Source: Pseudofrankia inefficax (GTDB taxonomy: Bacteria; Actinomycetota; Actinomycetes; Frankiales; Frankiaceae). Taken from it: DNA of 64,000 nt. Of the stretch, positions 17,380-25,431 are shown piece by piece (position 1 is the first letter of the stretch; the number at the start of each line of letters is the position of its first letter). The DNA lies in the NCBI RefSeq assembly GCF_000166135.1, contig NC_014666.1, positions 4,588,001-4,652,000 of the forward strand, read 5' to 3'. Below the pieces are notes generated by a model. The model saw only the letters and a list, made by a program, of their open reading frames with translations, was not told the origin of the DNA and searched no databases. Made by a program: the position numbers and the translations under genes.

Positions 17380-18123
17380 GTGACGACAGTGCTGCTGGTA
17401 CGGCATGGGCTCACCGCGCTGACGGGCAAGCTGCTGCTCGGCTGGACCCCCGGCGTGGGGCTGGACGAGCGCGGCCTGGCGCAGGCGAAGGCGGTCGCCG
17501 GCCGGCTGGCGAAGGTGCCACTGGACGCGGTCGTCTCCAGCCCGCTGGACCGCTGCGCGCAGACCGCCGCCGAGATCGCCGCCGTCGGCCCCGACGGCGC
17601 TGCCCGCCCCGCCGTCGCGCTGGACGACCGGATCGGCGAGTGCCACTACGGCGACTGGACCGGCCAGGAGCTGGCGACGCTGGCGAAGGACCCGCTCTGG
17701 AAGGTCGTGCAGGCCCATCCGAGCGCGGTGACGTTCCCCGGCCCGCAGGGCGAGGCGCTGCGCGACACCCAGGCGCGCGGTGTCGCCGCCGTGCGCGACT
17801 GGAACGCCCGGCTCGGCCCGGACGCCACCTGGCTGCTGTGCTCGCACGGGGACGTGATCCGGGCGATCGTCACCGACGCGCTGGGCATGCACCTGGACAT
17901 GTACCACCGGGTCAACGTCGACCCCTGCTCGCTGACGGTGATCCGGTACACCGAGACCCGGCCCTTCGTGCTGCGGGTCAACGACCTCGGCGGGACCGTC
18001 GACGACCTGCTCCCGAAGCCCAAGGAGGCGGCGGCCGAGGACGAGGCCGGCACCGAGGCGGCCGACGGCGCGGCGAGCGAGTCGGTCGTCGGCGGCGGCG
18101 CGGGCGTCTTCACCCCGGCCTGA
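17380..18123 (+). CDS. Histidine phosphatase (phosphoglycerate-mutase-like)
   Basis: A 247-residue branch-1 histidine phosphatase. The catalytic block is [12 protein letters not shown] (His9), with ECHYGDW carrying the acid/base Glu and [11 protein letters not shown] the second active-site His. It resembles the actinobacterial MSMEG_4193-type family found next to mshC and SCO1664-family genes. The last ~40 residues are Ala/Glu/Gly-rich and probably disordered. The start GTG 17380 follows GGGAGG. The substrate is unknown. The gene ends 82 bases before the SCO1664-family start and likely forms one unit with it. Confidence 0.85.
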   Translation: MTTVLLVRHGLTALTGKLLLGWTPGVGLDERGLAQAKAVAGRLAKVPLDAVVSSPLDRCAQTAAEIAAVGPDGAARPAVALDDRIGECHYGDWTGQELATLAKDPLWKVVQAHPSAVTFPGPQGEALRDTQARGVAAVRDWNARLGPDATWLLCSHGDVIRAIVTDALGMHLDMYHRVNVDPCSLTVIRYTETRPFVLRVNDLGGTVDDLLPKPKEAAAEDEAGTEAADGAASESVVGGGAGVFTPA

Positions 18124-18205
18124 GCCGTGACCGGCGGTGGCGGCGCGCGGAGTGCGTCTCGTCACAGCTGTGAAGATCCCCAGGCGGGGGCGGGAGACTA
18201 GGACG

Positions 18206-19069
18206 GTGGACCCAGCTGTGAGCGGCCCCACCTCCGCGGCCCACGGTGGCGGCGGAGGCCGCGCTCCTGACGTGACGGCCGCCCCGGGCCCGGCCCTGCC
18301 GGCCGCGCGGGGCGGGCCCGCCGGCCGGTCGTGCCTGGAGCCCAGCGACGCCGGCGGGCTGGACGCGGCCGGCGCGCTCGCGCTGCTGCGGACCGGGGAG
18401 CTCTCGATCGAGGGCCGCCTGGTCGAGGCGAGCAACGCCACCCTGTTTTGCGCGATCAGCGGCGGCGGCGTCGAGGCTCGCTGCGTGTACAAGCCGGTGC
18501 GCGGCGAACGGCCGCTGTGGGACTTCCCGGACGGGACGCTCGCCGCCCGCGAGGTCGCCGCCTACGCGCTGTCCGAGCAGCTCGGCGCCGGCCTGGTCCC
18601 GCCGACGGTGCTGCGCGACGGGCCGTTCGGCACCGGCATGGCCCAGCTGTGGATCGACGTCGACGAGACGGTCGACGTCGTCCGGCTGGTCCAGGGCGGC
18701 GACCGGCGGCTGCGCCGGATCGCGCTGTTCGACGCGGTCATCAACAACGCCGACCGCAAGGGCTGCCACCTGCTGCCCGCCCCGTCCGGCCGGGTCTACG
18801 CGATCGACCACGGCGTGACGTTCCACGGCGAGGACAAGCTGCGGACCGTGCTGTGGAACTGGCGGGGCAAGCGGTTCGACGCCGCCGAGCGGGCGCTGCT
18901 CGACGAACTGGCGGCGGCGCTGGCCGGCCCGTTCGGCGACCAGCTCGACGACCTGCTCACCCGCGCGGAGGTCGCCGCCCTGCGCGCCCGGATCGACCGG
19001 CTGCGCGCCGGCGACCGCTTCCCGCAGCCGTCCGACGACTGGCCGCCGATCCCCTGGCCGCCGTTCTAG
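18206..19069 (+). CDS. SCO1664-family protein (PI3/4-kinase-like fold)
   Basis: Member of a conserved actinobacterial family of unknown activity (SCO1664/TIGR03843-like, from memory). Motifs include [28 protein letters not shown] (lysine and Glu of a kinase-like nucleotide site), [16 protein letters not shown] (catalytic-loop-like N..D) and AIDHGVTFH. The pattern suggests a phosphotransferase fold related to lipid kinases; activity is not shown. The N-terminal ~50 residues are Pro/Ala/Gly-rich. The start is GTG 18206, with GTG 18218 possible. In several actinobacteria a DUF3090 gene lies between the phosphatase and this gene; none fits here. Confidence 0.8.
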   Translation: MDPAVSGPTSAAHGGGGGRAPDVTAAPGPALPAARGGPAGRSCLEPSDAGGLDAAGALALLRTGELSIEGRLVEASNATLFCAISGGGVEARCVYKPVRGERPLWDFPDGTLAAREVAAYALSEQLGAGLVPPTVLRDGPFGTGMAQLWIDVDETVDVVRLVQGGDRRLRRIALFDAVINNADRKGCHLLPAPSGRVYAIDHGVTFHGEDKLRTVLWNWRGKRFDAAERALLDELAAALAGPFGDQLDDLLTRAEVAALRARIDRLRAGDRFPQPSDDWPPIPWPPF

Positions 19070-19150
19070 CGGTCCTCCGGTGGGCCGCGTCGCCTCGCGG
19101 TCGTGGCTCAGATCGCCGCACAGTGTCGCTGGATGCACAGTGCCGCTGGT

Positions 19151-19156
19151 TACGCT
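19151..19156 (+). promoter_or_regulatory. -10 box of a leaderless helicase-gene promoter
   Basis: TACGCT, then TCGGGC, then ATG 19163; it excludes the longer frame from 19103. Confidence 0.5.
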
Positions 19157-19162
19157 TCGGGC

Positions 19163-21349
19163 ATGCCGGAGGCGTCCTCACCTGTCCCTGACCCGCTGTT
19201 CGCCGCGTTCTGCGCGGCGGGGCTGTGGCCGGGGCTCGGGCGGACCAGCGCCGAGCGGCTGCCCGCTGCGGGAATCCGCTCCCCCGCCGACGTCGACCTG
19301 GCCAGGCTGTCGGCCGTCGAGGGGATGACGGGGCCGCGGGCCCGCCGGCTGCTGGATTCGTTCCGCGCGTCGACGGGCCGTTACGAGGTCGCCGGCCTGC
19401 TCGCCGACGCCAGCCTGCCGGTGCGGCTCGCCCGGGGGGTCAGCGACGAGCTCGGCGCCTCGGCGGCCGACGAGCTGCGCGCCGACCCGTGGGCGCTGCT
19501 CGCCGGCGGCGAGGCGGACCTCACCCACGCCGACCGGCTGGCCCGCTCGATGGGCCTCGGCCGCGACGACCCGCGGCGCGGGCCGGGGGTGCTCGTCCAC
19601 CTGCTCACCCAGGCGGCGTCGCGCGCCGGTGACACGGCCGGGCCGGTCGAGGCCCTGCTGACGGGCGCGGGCCGCGAGGGCGTGCCCGACCCGGCGGCGG
19701 CGCTGGAGAGCGCGGTCGAGGACGGGCGGCTGCTGCCCGTCGGCGACCGGGTCGGGCTGGAGCGCTACGCGATGGCCGAGCAGGCGGTCGCCGACGGCGT
19801 GGAGCGGCTGCTGGCCACGGCCGAGCCGCTGCGCCCCGGCGAGCCACGGCGCCGCCGGGCGAAGCCTCCGGGCGTGGCCGCCCAGGCCGGCACCGACGCG
19901 GCGGCCGACGACGACGAGAGCCACCAGGCCGCCGAGCTCGATTTCGGGCTGGGCGACGACTCCGCGGACGAGGCCGACCACGAGAGCGACGAGGAGCTGG
20001 CCGGCGGCGCGCAGGGCGCGGATGGCGGCCCGGCGGCGCTGGCCGACCCGTCACCCGCGCCAGGCGGTGACGACGGGGTGGACGAGGCCGTCGCGGGCCT
20101 CGACGAGGTGCAGCTGGCGGCGGCGCGGCTCGCGCTGGAGTCCGGCGTCAGCGTGCTCACCGGCGGACCGGGCACCGGGAAGAGCCGGACCGTCGCCGCC
20201 GTCGTCCGGCTCGCCCAGGCGGCCGGCGCCGAGGTCGCGCTGGCCGCGCCGACCGGCCGGGCCGCCAAGCGCCTCGAGGAGCTGTGCGACACCCCGGCCA
20301 GCACGCTGCACCGGCTGCTGGGCGCCCAGGGCAAGGGCGGCGGGTTCGCCCGCGGCGAGCACTACCCGCTCGACGCCGAGCTGGTCGTCGTCGACGAGGC
20401 GTCGATGGTCGACGCGGAGCTCGCCGCCGCGCTGATCGAGGCGCTCGCCGACGGCACCCACCTGCTCGTCGTCGGCGACCCGGCGCAGCTGCCGAGCATC
20501 GGCCCCGGCCAGCTGCTCGCCGACCTGATCGAGTCCGGGGTCGTGCCGGTCACCGAGTTGAGCCGGCTCTACCGGCAGTCGGCCGGCGGGGCGATCGCGC
20601 AGCTCGCGACGGCGGTGCGCGGCGGCGAGCTGCCACCGCCGGCCGGCGGGGAGGACCGGGAGGTGGTCGTCGTCGCCGCGCGCTCGGCCGCCGAGGCCGC
20701 GCACCGGGTCGTGCAGCTGGTCACCGACTCGATCCCGCGGGTGCTGGGGATCGTGCCGGCCGACGTGCAGGTCGTCACCCCGGTGCACGCGGGCCCGGCC
20801 GGCACGGTCGCGCTGAACGCCGCCCTGAAGGACCGGCTGAACCCGGGCCCCGGCAAGGTCAGCGGCTTCGACGTCGGCGACCGGGTCGTGGCGACCGCCA
20901 ACCACCTCGACGTCGGGTTCGCCAACGGCGAGATCGGCGTCGTCACGAAGCTCGCGGACCGGGGCGGTTTGCTCGTGACGTTCCCGGGAGGGACGCTGGA
21001 GGTGCCGGCGACCGCGCTCGGCGACCTGCGCCACGGCTGGGCCGTCACGGTGCACCGGGCGCAGGGCAGCGAGTGGCCGGCGGTCATCGCCGTTTTCCCA
21101 CCGGAGGCCGGCCGGATGCTCAACCGCCCGTTGGTCTACACCGCGATCACTCGCGCCCGCGGGCACCTGTCGGTCGTCTGCGTGAACGGCCCCGCGCTGC
21201 GCCAGGCGGTGCGCTCGGCGGGCGGGCGACGGCGGGTGACGTTGCTCGCGCCGCTGCTGGCCGGCGCCGAGCTGGGCGAGCCCGACGGCGACGACGACGA
21301 GCGGGACGCGGCGGGGGCGCCCCTGCGCGAGACCGAGCCGGTCGGGTGA
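19163..21349 (+). CDS. RecD-like superfamily 1B DNA helicase
   Basis: A 728-residue helicase related to RecD2. The N-terminal third has helix-hairpin-helix-like segments (AAGIRSPADVDLARL, VEGMTGPRARRLL). An acidic linker (about residues 240-315) precedes the motor: Q-like DEVQLAAARLAL, motif I TGGPGTGKSRT, Ia APTGRAAKRL, motif II VVDEASMVD, III VGDPAQLPSIGPG, IV LSRLYRQS, V/VI VTVHRAQGSEW and YTAITRARGHL. It is probably a 5'-3' helicase in DNA repair. There is no RecB/RecC partner adjacent. The acidic linker is longer than usual for RecD2. The C-terminal ~30 residues are acidic. Confidence 0.9.
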   Translation: MPEASSPVPDPLFAAFCAAGLWPGLGRTSAERLPAAGIRSPADVDLARLSAVEGMTGPRARRLLDSFRASTGRYEVAGLLADASLPVRLARGVSDELGASAADELRADPWALLAGGEADLTHADRLARSMGLGRDDPRRGPGVLVHLLTQAASRAGDTAGPVEALLTGAGREGVPDPAAALESAVEDGRLLPVGDRVGLERYAMAEQAVADGVERLLATAEPLRPGEPRRRRAKPPGVAAQAGTDAAADDDESHQAAELDFGLGDDSADEADHESDEELAGGAQGADGGPAALADPSPAPGGDDGVDEAVAGLDEVQLAAARLALESGVSVLTGGPGTGKSRTVAAVVRLAQAAGAEVALAAPTGRAAKRLEELCDTPASTLHRLLGAQGKGGGFARGEHYPLDAELVVVDEASMVDAELAAALIEALADGTHLLVVGDPAQLPSIGPGQLLADLIESGVVPVTELSRLYRQSAGGAIAQLATAVRGGELPPPAGGEDREVVVVAARSAAEAAHRVVQLVTDSIPRVLGIVPADVQVVTPVHAGPAGTVALNAALKDRLNPGPGKVSGFDVGDRVVATANHLDVGFANGEIGVVTKLADRGGLLVTFPGGTLEVPATALGDLRHGWAVTVHRAQGSEWPAVIAVFPPEAGRMLNRPLVYTAITRARGHLSVVCVNGPALRQAVRSAGGRRRVTLLAPLLAGAELGEPDGDDDERDAAGAPLRETEPVG

Positions 21350-21428
21350 GCGGCGACGCGAAGGCCGCGTCCCGGCCAACTGGACGCGGGCAGGGATGGC
21401 GGGAACGTTGGGGCCGGTGGGGCCTGGG

Positions 21429-21434
21429 TAGCGT
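21429..21434 (+). promoter_or_regulatory. -10 box of a leaderless glycosyltransferase promoter
   Basis: TAGCGT, then GCCTGGG, then GTG 21442. Confidence 0.5.
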
Positions 21435-21441
21435 GCCTGGG

Positions 21442-23301
21442 GTGACCATCGACCCTTCCACCCCCCCGGCCCTGTTCTCGTCGGGTGACGAGCCGACGCT
21501 CGACCCGGACGCGCCACGCGCGGCGACCGCCACGGTGCCCCGCCAGGCGGCGCCCGTCGACCCCGACCCGGGCACGGCGCTGCCGCTGGTTCCGGCGCTG
21601 CCCGACGACCTCGGCCTCGGCGATCCGGCGCCCGACGCCCGCGTCGAACCACCGAGCGCGGACGCGGCCCCCGGCGGGTGGCCGTGGGCGGTCCCCCGCC
21701 CGCTGGCGCCGGTGGAACGGCTCGCCCGGCGGGTCGCGGCCAGCCCGCTGGCCGCGCGGGCCTGGCGGCACGCGCCGGTCGTGCTCATCGCCCTCGCGGT
21801 CGCGGTGGGCGGGGTGCTGCGGTTCGCGACCCCGAGCCACCTGTGGCTCGACGAGGCGCTCACGGTCGAGATCGCGCGGCGGCCCGTCGGCGGGCTGCTC
21901 ACCGCGCTGCGCCACGACGGCTCACCGCCGCTGTACTACCTGCTGCTGCACGTCTGGATCAAGATCTTCGGTGACGGGGACGTCGCCGTGCGGGCGCTGT
22001 CCGGGGTGCTGTCGCTGGCGACGCTGCCGCTGGCCTGGCTCGCGGGCCTCCGGGCGGGGGCGCTCGCGACCGCGCACGGCAACGGCGACGCCGGCACGCC
22101 ACGGCGGGTGGCCCGGGCGACGCTGCTGCTGTTCGCCAGCTCCCCGTACGCGATCCGGTACGGCAGCGAGACCCGGATGTACTCGATGGTCGTCCTGCTG
22201 GCGCTGGCGTTCGGGCTGGCGGTGGTGCGGGCGCTCGAGAAGTCGTCGGTGCGGCGCCTCGCGCTGGTGACGCTGGCGACCGCGGCGCTCGTCTACACCC
22301 ACTACTGGACGTTCCTGCTGGTCTTCACCGTCGCGGCGTTCCTGCTGCTGCAGTCCCGGCGGCGGGCGGCCTACCGGCGCCCGACCCTGCGGGCGTTCGC
22401 CGCGATGGCCGCGTCCGCGATCCTGTTCGCGCCGTGGATGCCGTCGTTCCTGTTCCAGATGCTGCACACCGGCACCCCGTGGGCGCCGCGGGTGCAGGCC
22501 CAGGTCCTGCTGGACACCGTGTTCGACTGGGCCGGCCCGCAGTCGACCGGGGCGCTGCTCGGGCTGCTCCTGCTCGGCGGGGCGCTGCTGGGCCTGACCG
22601 CGCGGCCGAACGGCCGGGAGCTGGCCGTCAAGATCTCCGGGCGGATGCCGGGGCGCTACCTCGCGGCCGTGTGGCTGGTGCCGCTGACCCTGGCCTGGTT
22701 CGTCAACATGTTCGGCGGCAGCGCCTACACCGAGCGCTATACCGGCATCTCGCTGCCGGCCTGCCTGATGCTCGCCGCGCTGGGGCTCTCGCTGCTGACG
22801 TCACGGCGCTGGCGCAGCGGGGTCCTGGTCGTGGCGACGGCGTCGGGCCTGATCGGCGGGTTCCAGCTGTCCCGCGTCGAGCGGACCCAGGCCGGCGAGA
22901 TCGCCGCGGCGATCGCCGCCCAGGCCCGGCCGGGTGACGTCGTCGCGTTCTGCCCGGACCAGCTCGGGCCGGCCGTGTTCCGGGCGCTGAACCGGCTCGG
23001 GGAGACCGACCTGCGGGAGTACTCCTACGCCGACACGAGCGGCCCGGCGCTGGTCGACTGGGTCGACTACGCCGCCCGGATGCAGCGGGCCAACGGCGCC
23101 GACTTCGCCCGGCAGATGAACACCGTCGCCGGCCCCGACCACGCCATCTTCCTCGTGAAGGCCGACGGCTACCGGTTCCTGGAGAGCTCGTGCAGCCTGG
23201 TCTCCGAGCAGCTCGGCGTCGTCCGGGACGGCAGCGTCCTGGTGAACAAGCTCCCCCTGTTCGAGGGCGCCGGCCTGGAACGCTTCTCCACGCTCCGTTA
23301 G
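21442..23301 (+). CDS. GT-C fold membrane glycosyltransferase (ArnT/PMT-like), paralogue A
   Basis: A 619-residue polytopic protein. After ~110 Pro/Asp-rich cytoplasmic residues, helices begin at VVLIALAVAVGGVLRF, followed by the first-loop motif LWLDEALTVEIARR typical of ArnT/PMT-type GT-C enzymes that use polyprenyl-phosphate sugars. Further marks are HDGSPPLYYLLLH, SSPYAIRYGSETRMYS, YTHYW and GSAYTERYT. The C-terminal ~130 residues form a soluble domain (ARPGDVVAFCPDQLGP, VDWVDYAARM, HAIFLVKADGYRFLE). It shares all of these with the gene at 25432. Sugar and acceptor are unknown; a cell-wall or lipoglycan role is inferred. Confidence 0.85.
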   Translation: MTIDPSTPPALFSSGDEPTLDPDAPRAATATVPRQAAPVDPDPGTALPLVPALPDDLGLGDPAPDARVEPPSADAAPGGWPWAVPRPLAPVERLARRVAASPLAARAWRHAPVVLIALAVAVGGVLRFATPSHLWLDEALTVEIARRPVGGLLTALRHDGSPPLYYLLLHVWIKIFGDGDVAVRALSGVLSLATLPLAWLAGLRAGALATAHGNGDAGTPRRVARATLLLFASSPYAIRYGSETRMYSMVVLLALAFGLAVVRALEKSSVRRLALVTLATAALVYTHYWTFLLVFTVAAFLLLQSRRRAAYRRPTLRAFAAMAASAILFAPWMPSFLFQMLHTGTPWAPRVQAQVLLDTVFDWAGPQSTGALLGLLLLGGALLGLTARPNGRELAVKISGRMPGRYLAAVWLVPLTLAWFVNMFGGSAYTERYTGISLPACLMLAALGLSLLTSRRWRSGVLVVATASGLIGGFQLSRVERTQAGEIAAAIAAQARPGDVVAFCPDQLGPAVFRALNRLGETDLREYSYADTSGPALVDWVDYAARMQRANGADFARQMNTVAGPDHAIFLVKADGYRFLESSCSLVSEQLGVVRDGSVLVNKLPLFEGAGLERFSTLR

Positions 23302-23317
23302 AGAAGGTCGGTGGGCC

Positions 23318-24955
23318 CTAGTCCTGCGTTGTGGTTGATTCTGCCGTGTGGGCTGCGCCATGGCGCAGGACTGAAGGAGCCTGCCCGGCCGGGCTGTCGC
23401 CGCGGCCCAGCGTTGTCGCGGTGGCGAGGATGAGCAGGGCCATGGGCAGGGTGTAGTGGTTGAAGAAGGACTGCTTGTTCAGCTCGACGACCGTCAGCAG
23501 GACCAGCGCGCCGCCGGCCGCGAAGCCGGTGGCGTCGCCGCGGGCCCGCCAGGCCAGCAGGTAGGCGACGGCCAGGGCCACGGCGGTCACCCCGAAGCCG
23601 ACGTGGATGCCGTAGTGGTCCGCCCAGCCGGGGACCGACAGCGAATGGTCGAGCACCGGGTAGTCGAGGTTCGCGCGGACCGCGTCGTGGAAGAACGCGG
23701 CCGGGTCGTCGAGCACCCAGGGCGCGACGATCGCGAAGCCCAGGCCGCAGGCCGCCGCCGTCCGGCGCGGCCCGAACGCGGGCCACAGCGCGGCCACGGG
23801 GACGAGCAGGGCCACGTGCTGCTTGGTCGCCAGGGCGACCGCGAACGCGACGACGGCGAGCGCGCCCCGGCCCGAGCAGGCCGCCCACATCATCACCGCG
23901 AGGCAGCCGACGAGCAGCGGCTCGGTCCAGGACTGCTCCAGCGCGTAGCAGTACGACGGGAAGATCAGCACGAGCAGTGGCAGCACCGGCATCCAGGGCG
24001 CCGAGGCCGCGCGCGGGGCCAGCGCCCGGGCCGCGCAGACGGCGACGACGAGCGCGGCGAGCAGGCCGTAGCGGACGTCGCCGACCAGCAGCCGGAAGGG
24101 CGCCAGGAGGATCGACGTCGCCGGCAGGTACGGGTAGACGTCGGTCAGCCCGCCGTGCAGGTCGCCGGGCCGGCCCGTGGCCCAGACCTGGTGGTACATG
24201 TTGACGCCGTCGCCGAGGCCGGCCGAGGACTCCTGCAGCAGGTGGAAGACGTCGATCCGCGGATCGGGCGCGGCGAGCACGGTCGCGACGCCCGCGCCCG
24301 TGGCCAGCAGCAGCACCGCCGTGAACGCCCGCCGGCCGCGCAGCGCCGCCCACACCCAGGCCGCCGCCGGGCTCGCCGGGCGGGACGGCCGGGCCAGCGC
24401 CGCCAGGACGCCCGCGGCGGCGAGCAGGCCGGCGGTGATCTGCAGCCACTTCGCGACGCCGACGAACTCACCGTGGCCGTAGTAGTGCGGGTGGCGCAGC
24501 GGCGGGCCCAGGCCGACGAGCAGGGCGACGGCGACCCAGGTGACCCGCCACGACAGCCACGGGGTCGGACGGCCCAGCCGCCGGGCCGCCAGCCGCACCG
24601 GCCGGCCGAGGACGCTCGCGGCCGAGCCGTTGCCCGCGAGCAGCGCGACGGTGGCCGCGACGACGGCCCACCCGACGAGCACGGCCGTCATCGCGTAGCC
24701 GCCGTAACGACCGTCCTTCGCCGCGATCCCGACCGAGAGCGCGGCCCAGCCGGCCAGCAGCCCGGCGACCCGCGCCGCCACCGGCGCGGCCAGTTCGCCC
24801 CCAGGCTCCCTCTTCGGCCCGGTCGGCTCGCTCACCGGCGCACGCGGCTCGGCGCCCTGCTGGGCCCCGTGCTCGGCCAGCGGCTCGGCCGGCTCAGGTG
24901 GCTCGGCCGCCGGGCGCAGCGGCACGCTGCGCGCCTCGGGGACGGGAGTGGCCAT
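23318..24955 (-). CDS. Polytopic GT87-like mannosyltransferase family protein
   Basis: A 545-residue membrane protein with about ten helices after an ~55-residue Pro/Glu-rich N-terminus. The extracytoplasmic loop GDGVNMYHQVWATGRPGDLHGGLTDVYPYLPATSILLAP, the SWTEPLLVG segment and ALATKQHVALLVP match the GT87/DUF2029 layout of polyprenyl-phosphate-mannose-dependent mannosyltransferases. The start at ATG 24955 is chosen because the longer frame (to 25246) is Gly/Arg/Val-rich non-protein-like sequence. It lies between the two paralogous glycosyltransferases but is transcribed in the opposite direction. Confidence 0.75.
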   Translation of the reverse strand: MATPVPEARSVPLRPAAEPPEPAEPLAEHGAQQGAEPRAPVSEPTGPKREPGGELAAPVAARVAGLLAGWAALSVGIAAKDGRYGGYAMTAVLVGWAVVAATVALLAGNGSAASVLGRPVRLAARRLGRPTPWLSWRVTWVAVALLVGLGPPLRHPHYYGHGEFVGVAKWLQITAGLLAAAGVLAALARPSRPASPAAAWVWAALRGRRAFTAVLLLATGAGVATVLAAPDPRIDVFHLLQESSAGLGDGVNMYHQVWATGRPGDLHGGLTDVYPYLPATSILLAPFRLLVGDVRYGLLAALVVAVCAARALAPRAASAPWMPVLPLLVLIFPSYCYALEQSWTEPLLVGCLAVMMWAACSGRGALAVVAFAVALATKQHVALLVPVAALWPAFGPRRTAAACGLGFAIVAPWVLDDPAAFFHDAVRANLDYPVLDHSLSVPGWADHYGIHVGFGVTAVALAVAYLLAWRARGDATGFAAGGALVLLTVVELNKQSFFNHYTLPMALLILATATTLGRGDSPAGQAPSVLRHGAAHTAESTTTQD

Positions 24956-25431
24956 GACGGCACCATGCCAGACCCGGGCGGAACCGGCCGCGACCGGGCG
25001 TCTCGCCACTCCGCCGCCGAGACCACCACCGACCCCGTCACGGACACCGCGACCGACACCCCGGCCGACACCGGCCGCCGGCCCGGTCGCGGTCGGCCCA
25101 GCCCCCGGACGCACCCGAGGCGACGGGGCGATCACGACTGGTACGGAAGGACTGCGTACCGCCCCGACCAGGCAGGGCCCGGCCGTGTCGCGTTGGCGAC
25201 GCATGCGAGACTGGGCGCGCACACCGGCCATCGCCGGTCGCGCCACCGCGCCCTGCCGCTCGGGCCCCGACGTCGGCAGACGCGGCGGCGCGTCAGGGGG
25301 GACGCGGGCCGCGGTGAGACGCCGTCGGCACCAGCGACTCTGCGGGACTCAGTGACTCGGCGGGACCAGTGACTCGGCAGGACCAGCGGGTGGCGCACGC
25401 CCCCGACGGACAGGGACGGAGAGGACTGACC
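24956..25431. other. Divergent glycosyltransferase promoter region with repeats
   Basis: 476 bases without a supported gene. An inverted repeat GGTACG (25140-25145)/CGTACC (25155-25160) and a run of 17-18-base direct repeats (25332-25383) lie here. GGAGAGGA before GTG 25432 is the ribosome site. Confidence 0.5.
25332..25383. repeat. Three 17-18 base direct repeats upstream of a glycosyltransferase
   Basis: Units at 25332-25349, 25350-25366 and 25367-25383 follow CAGTGACTCGGCrGGAC; the last two differ at one base and the first is degenerate. They end about 50 bases before the start codon, as an iterated regulator site might. Confidence 0.5.
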
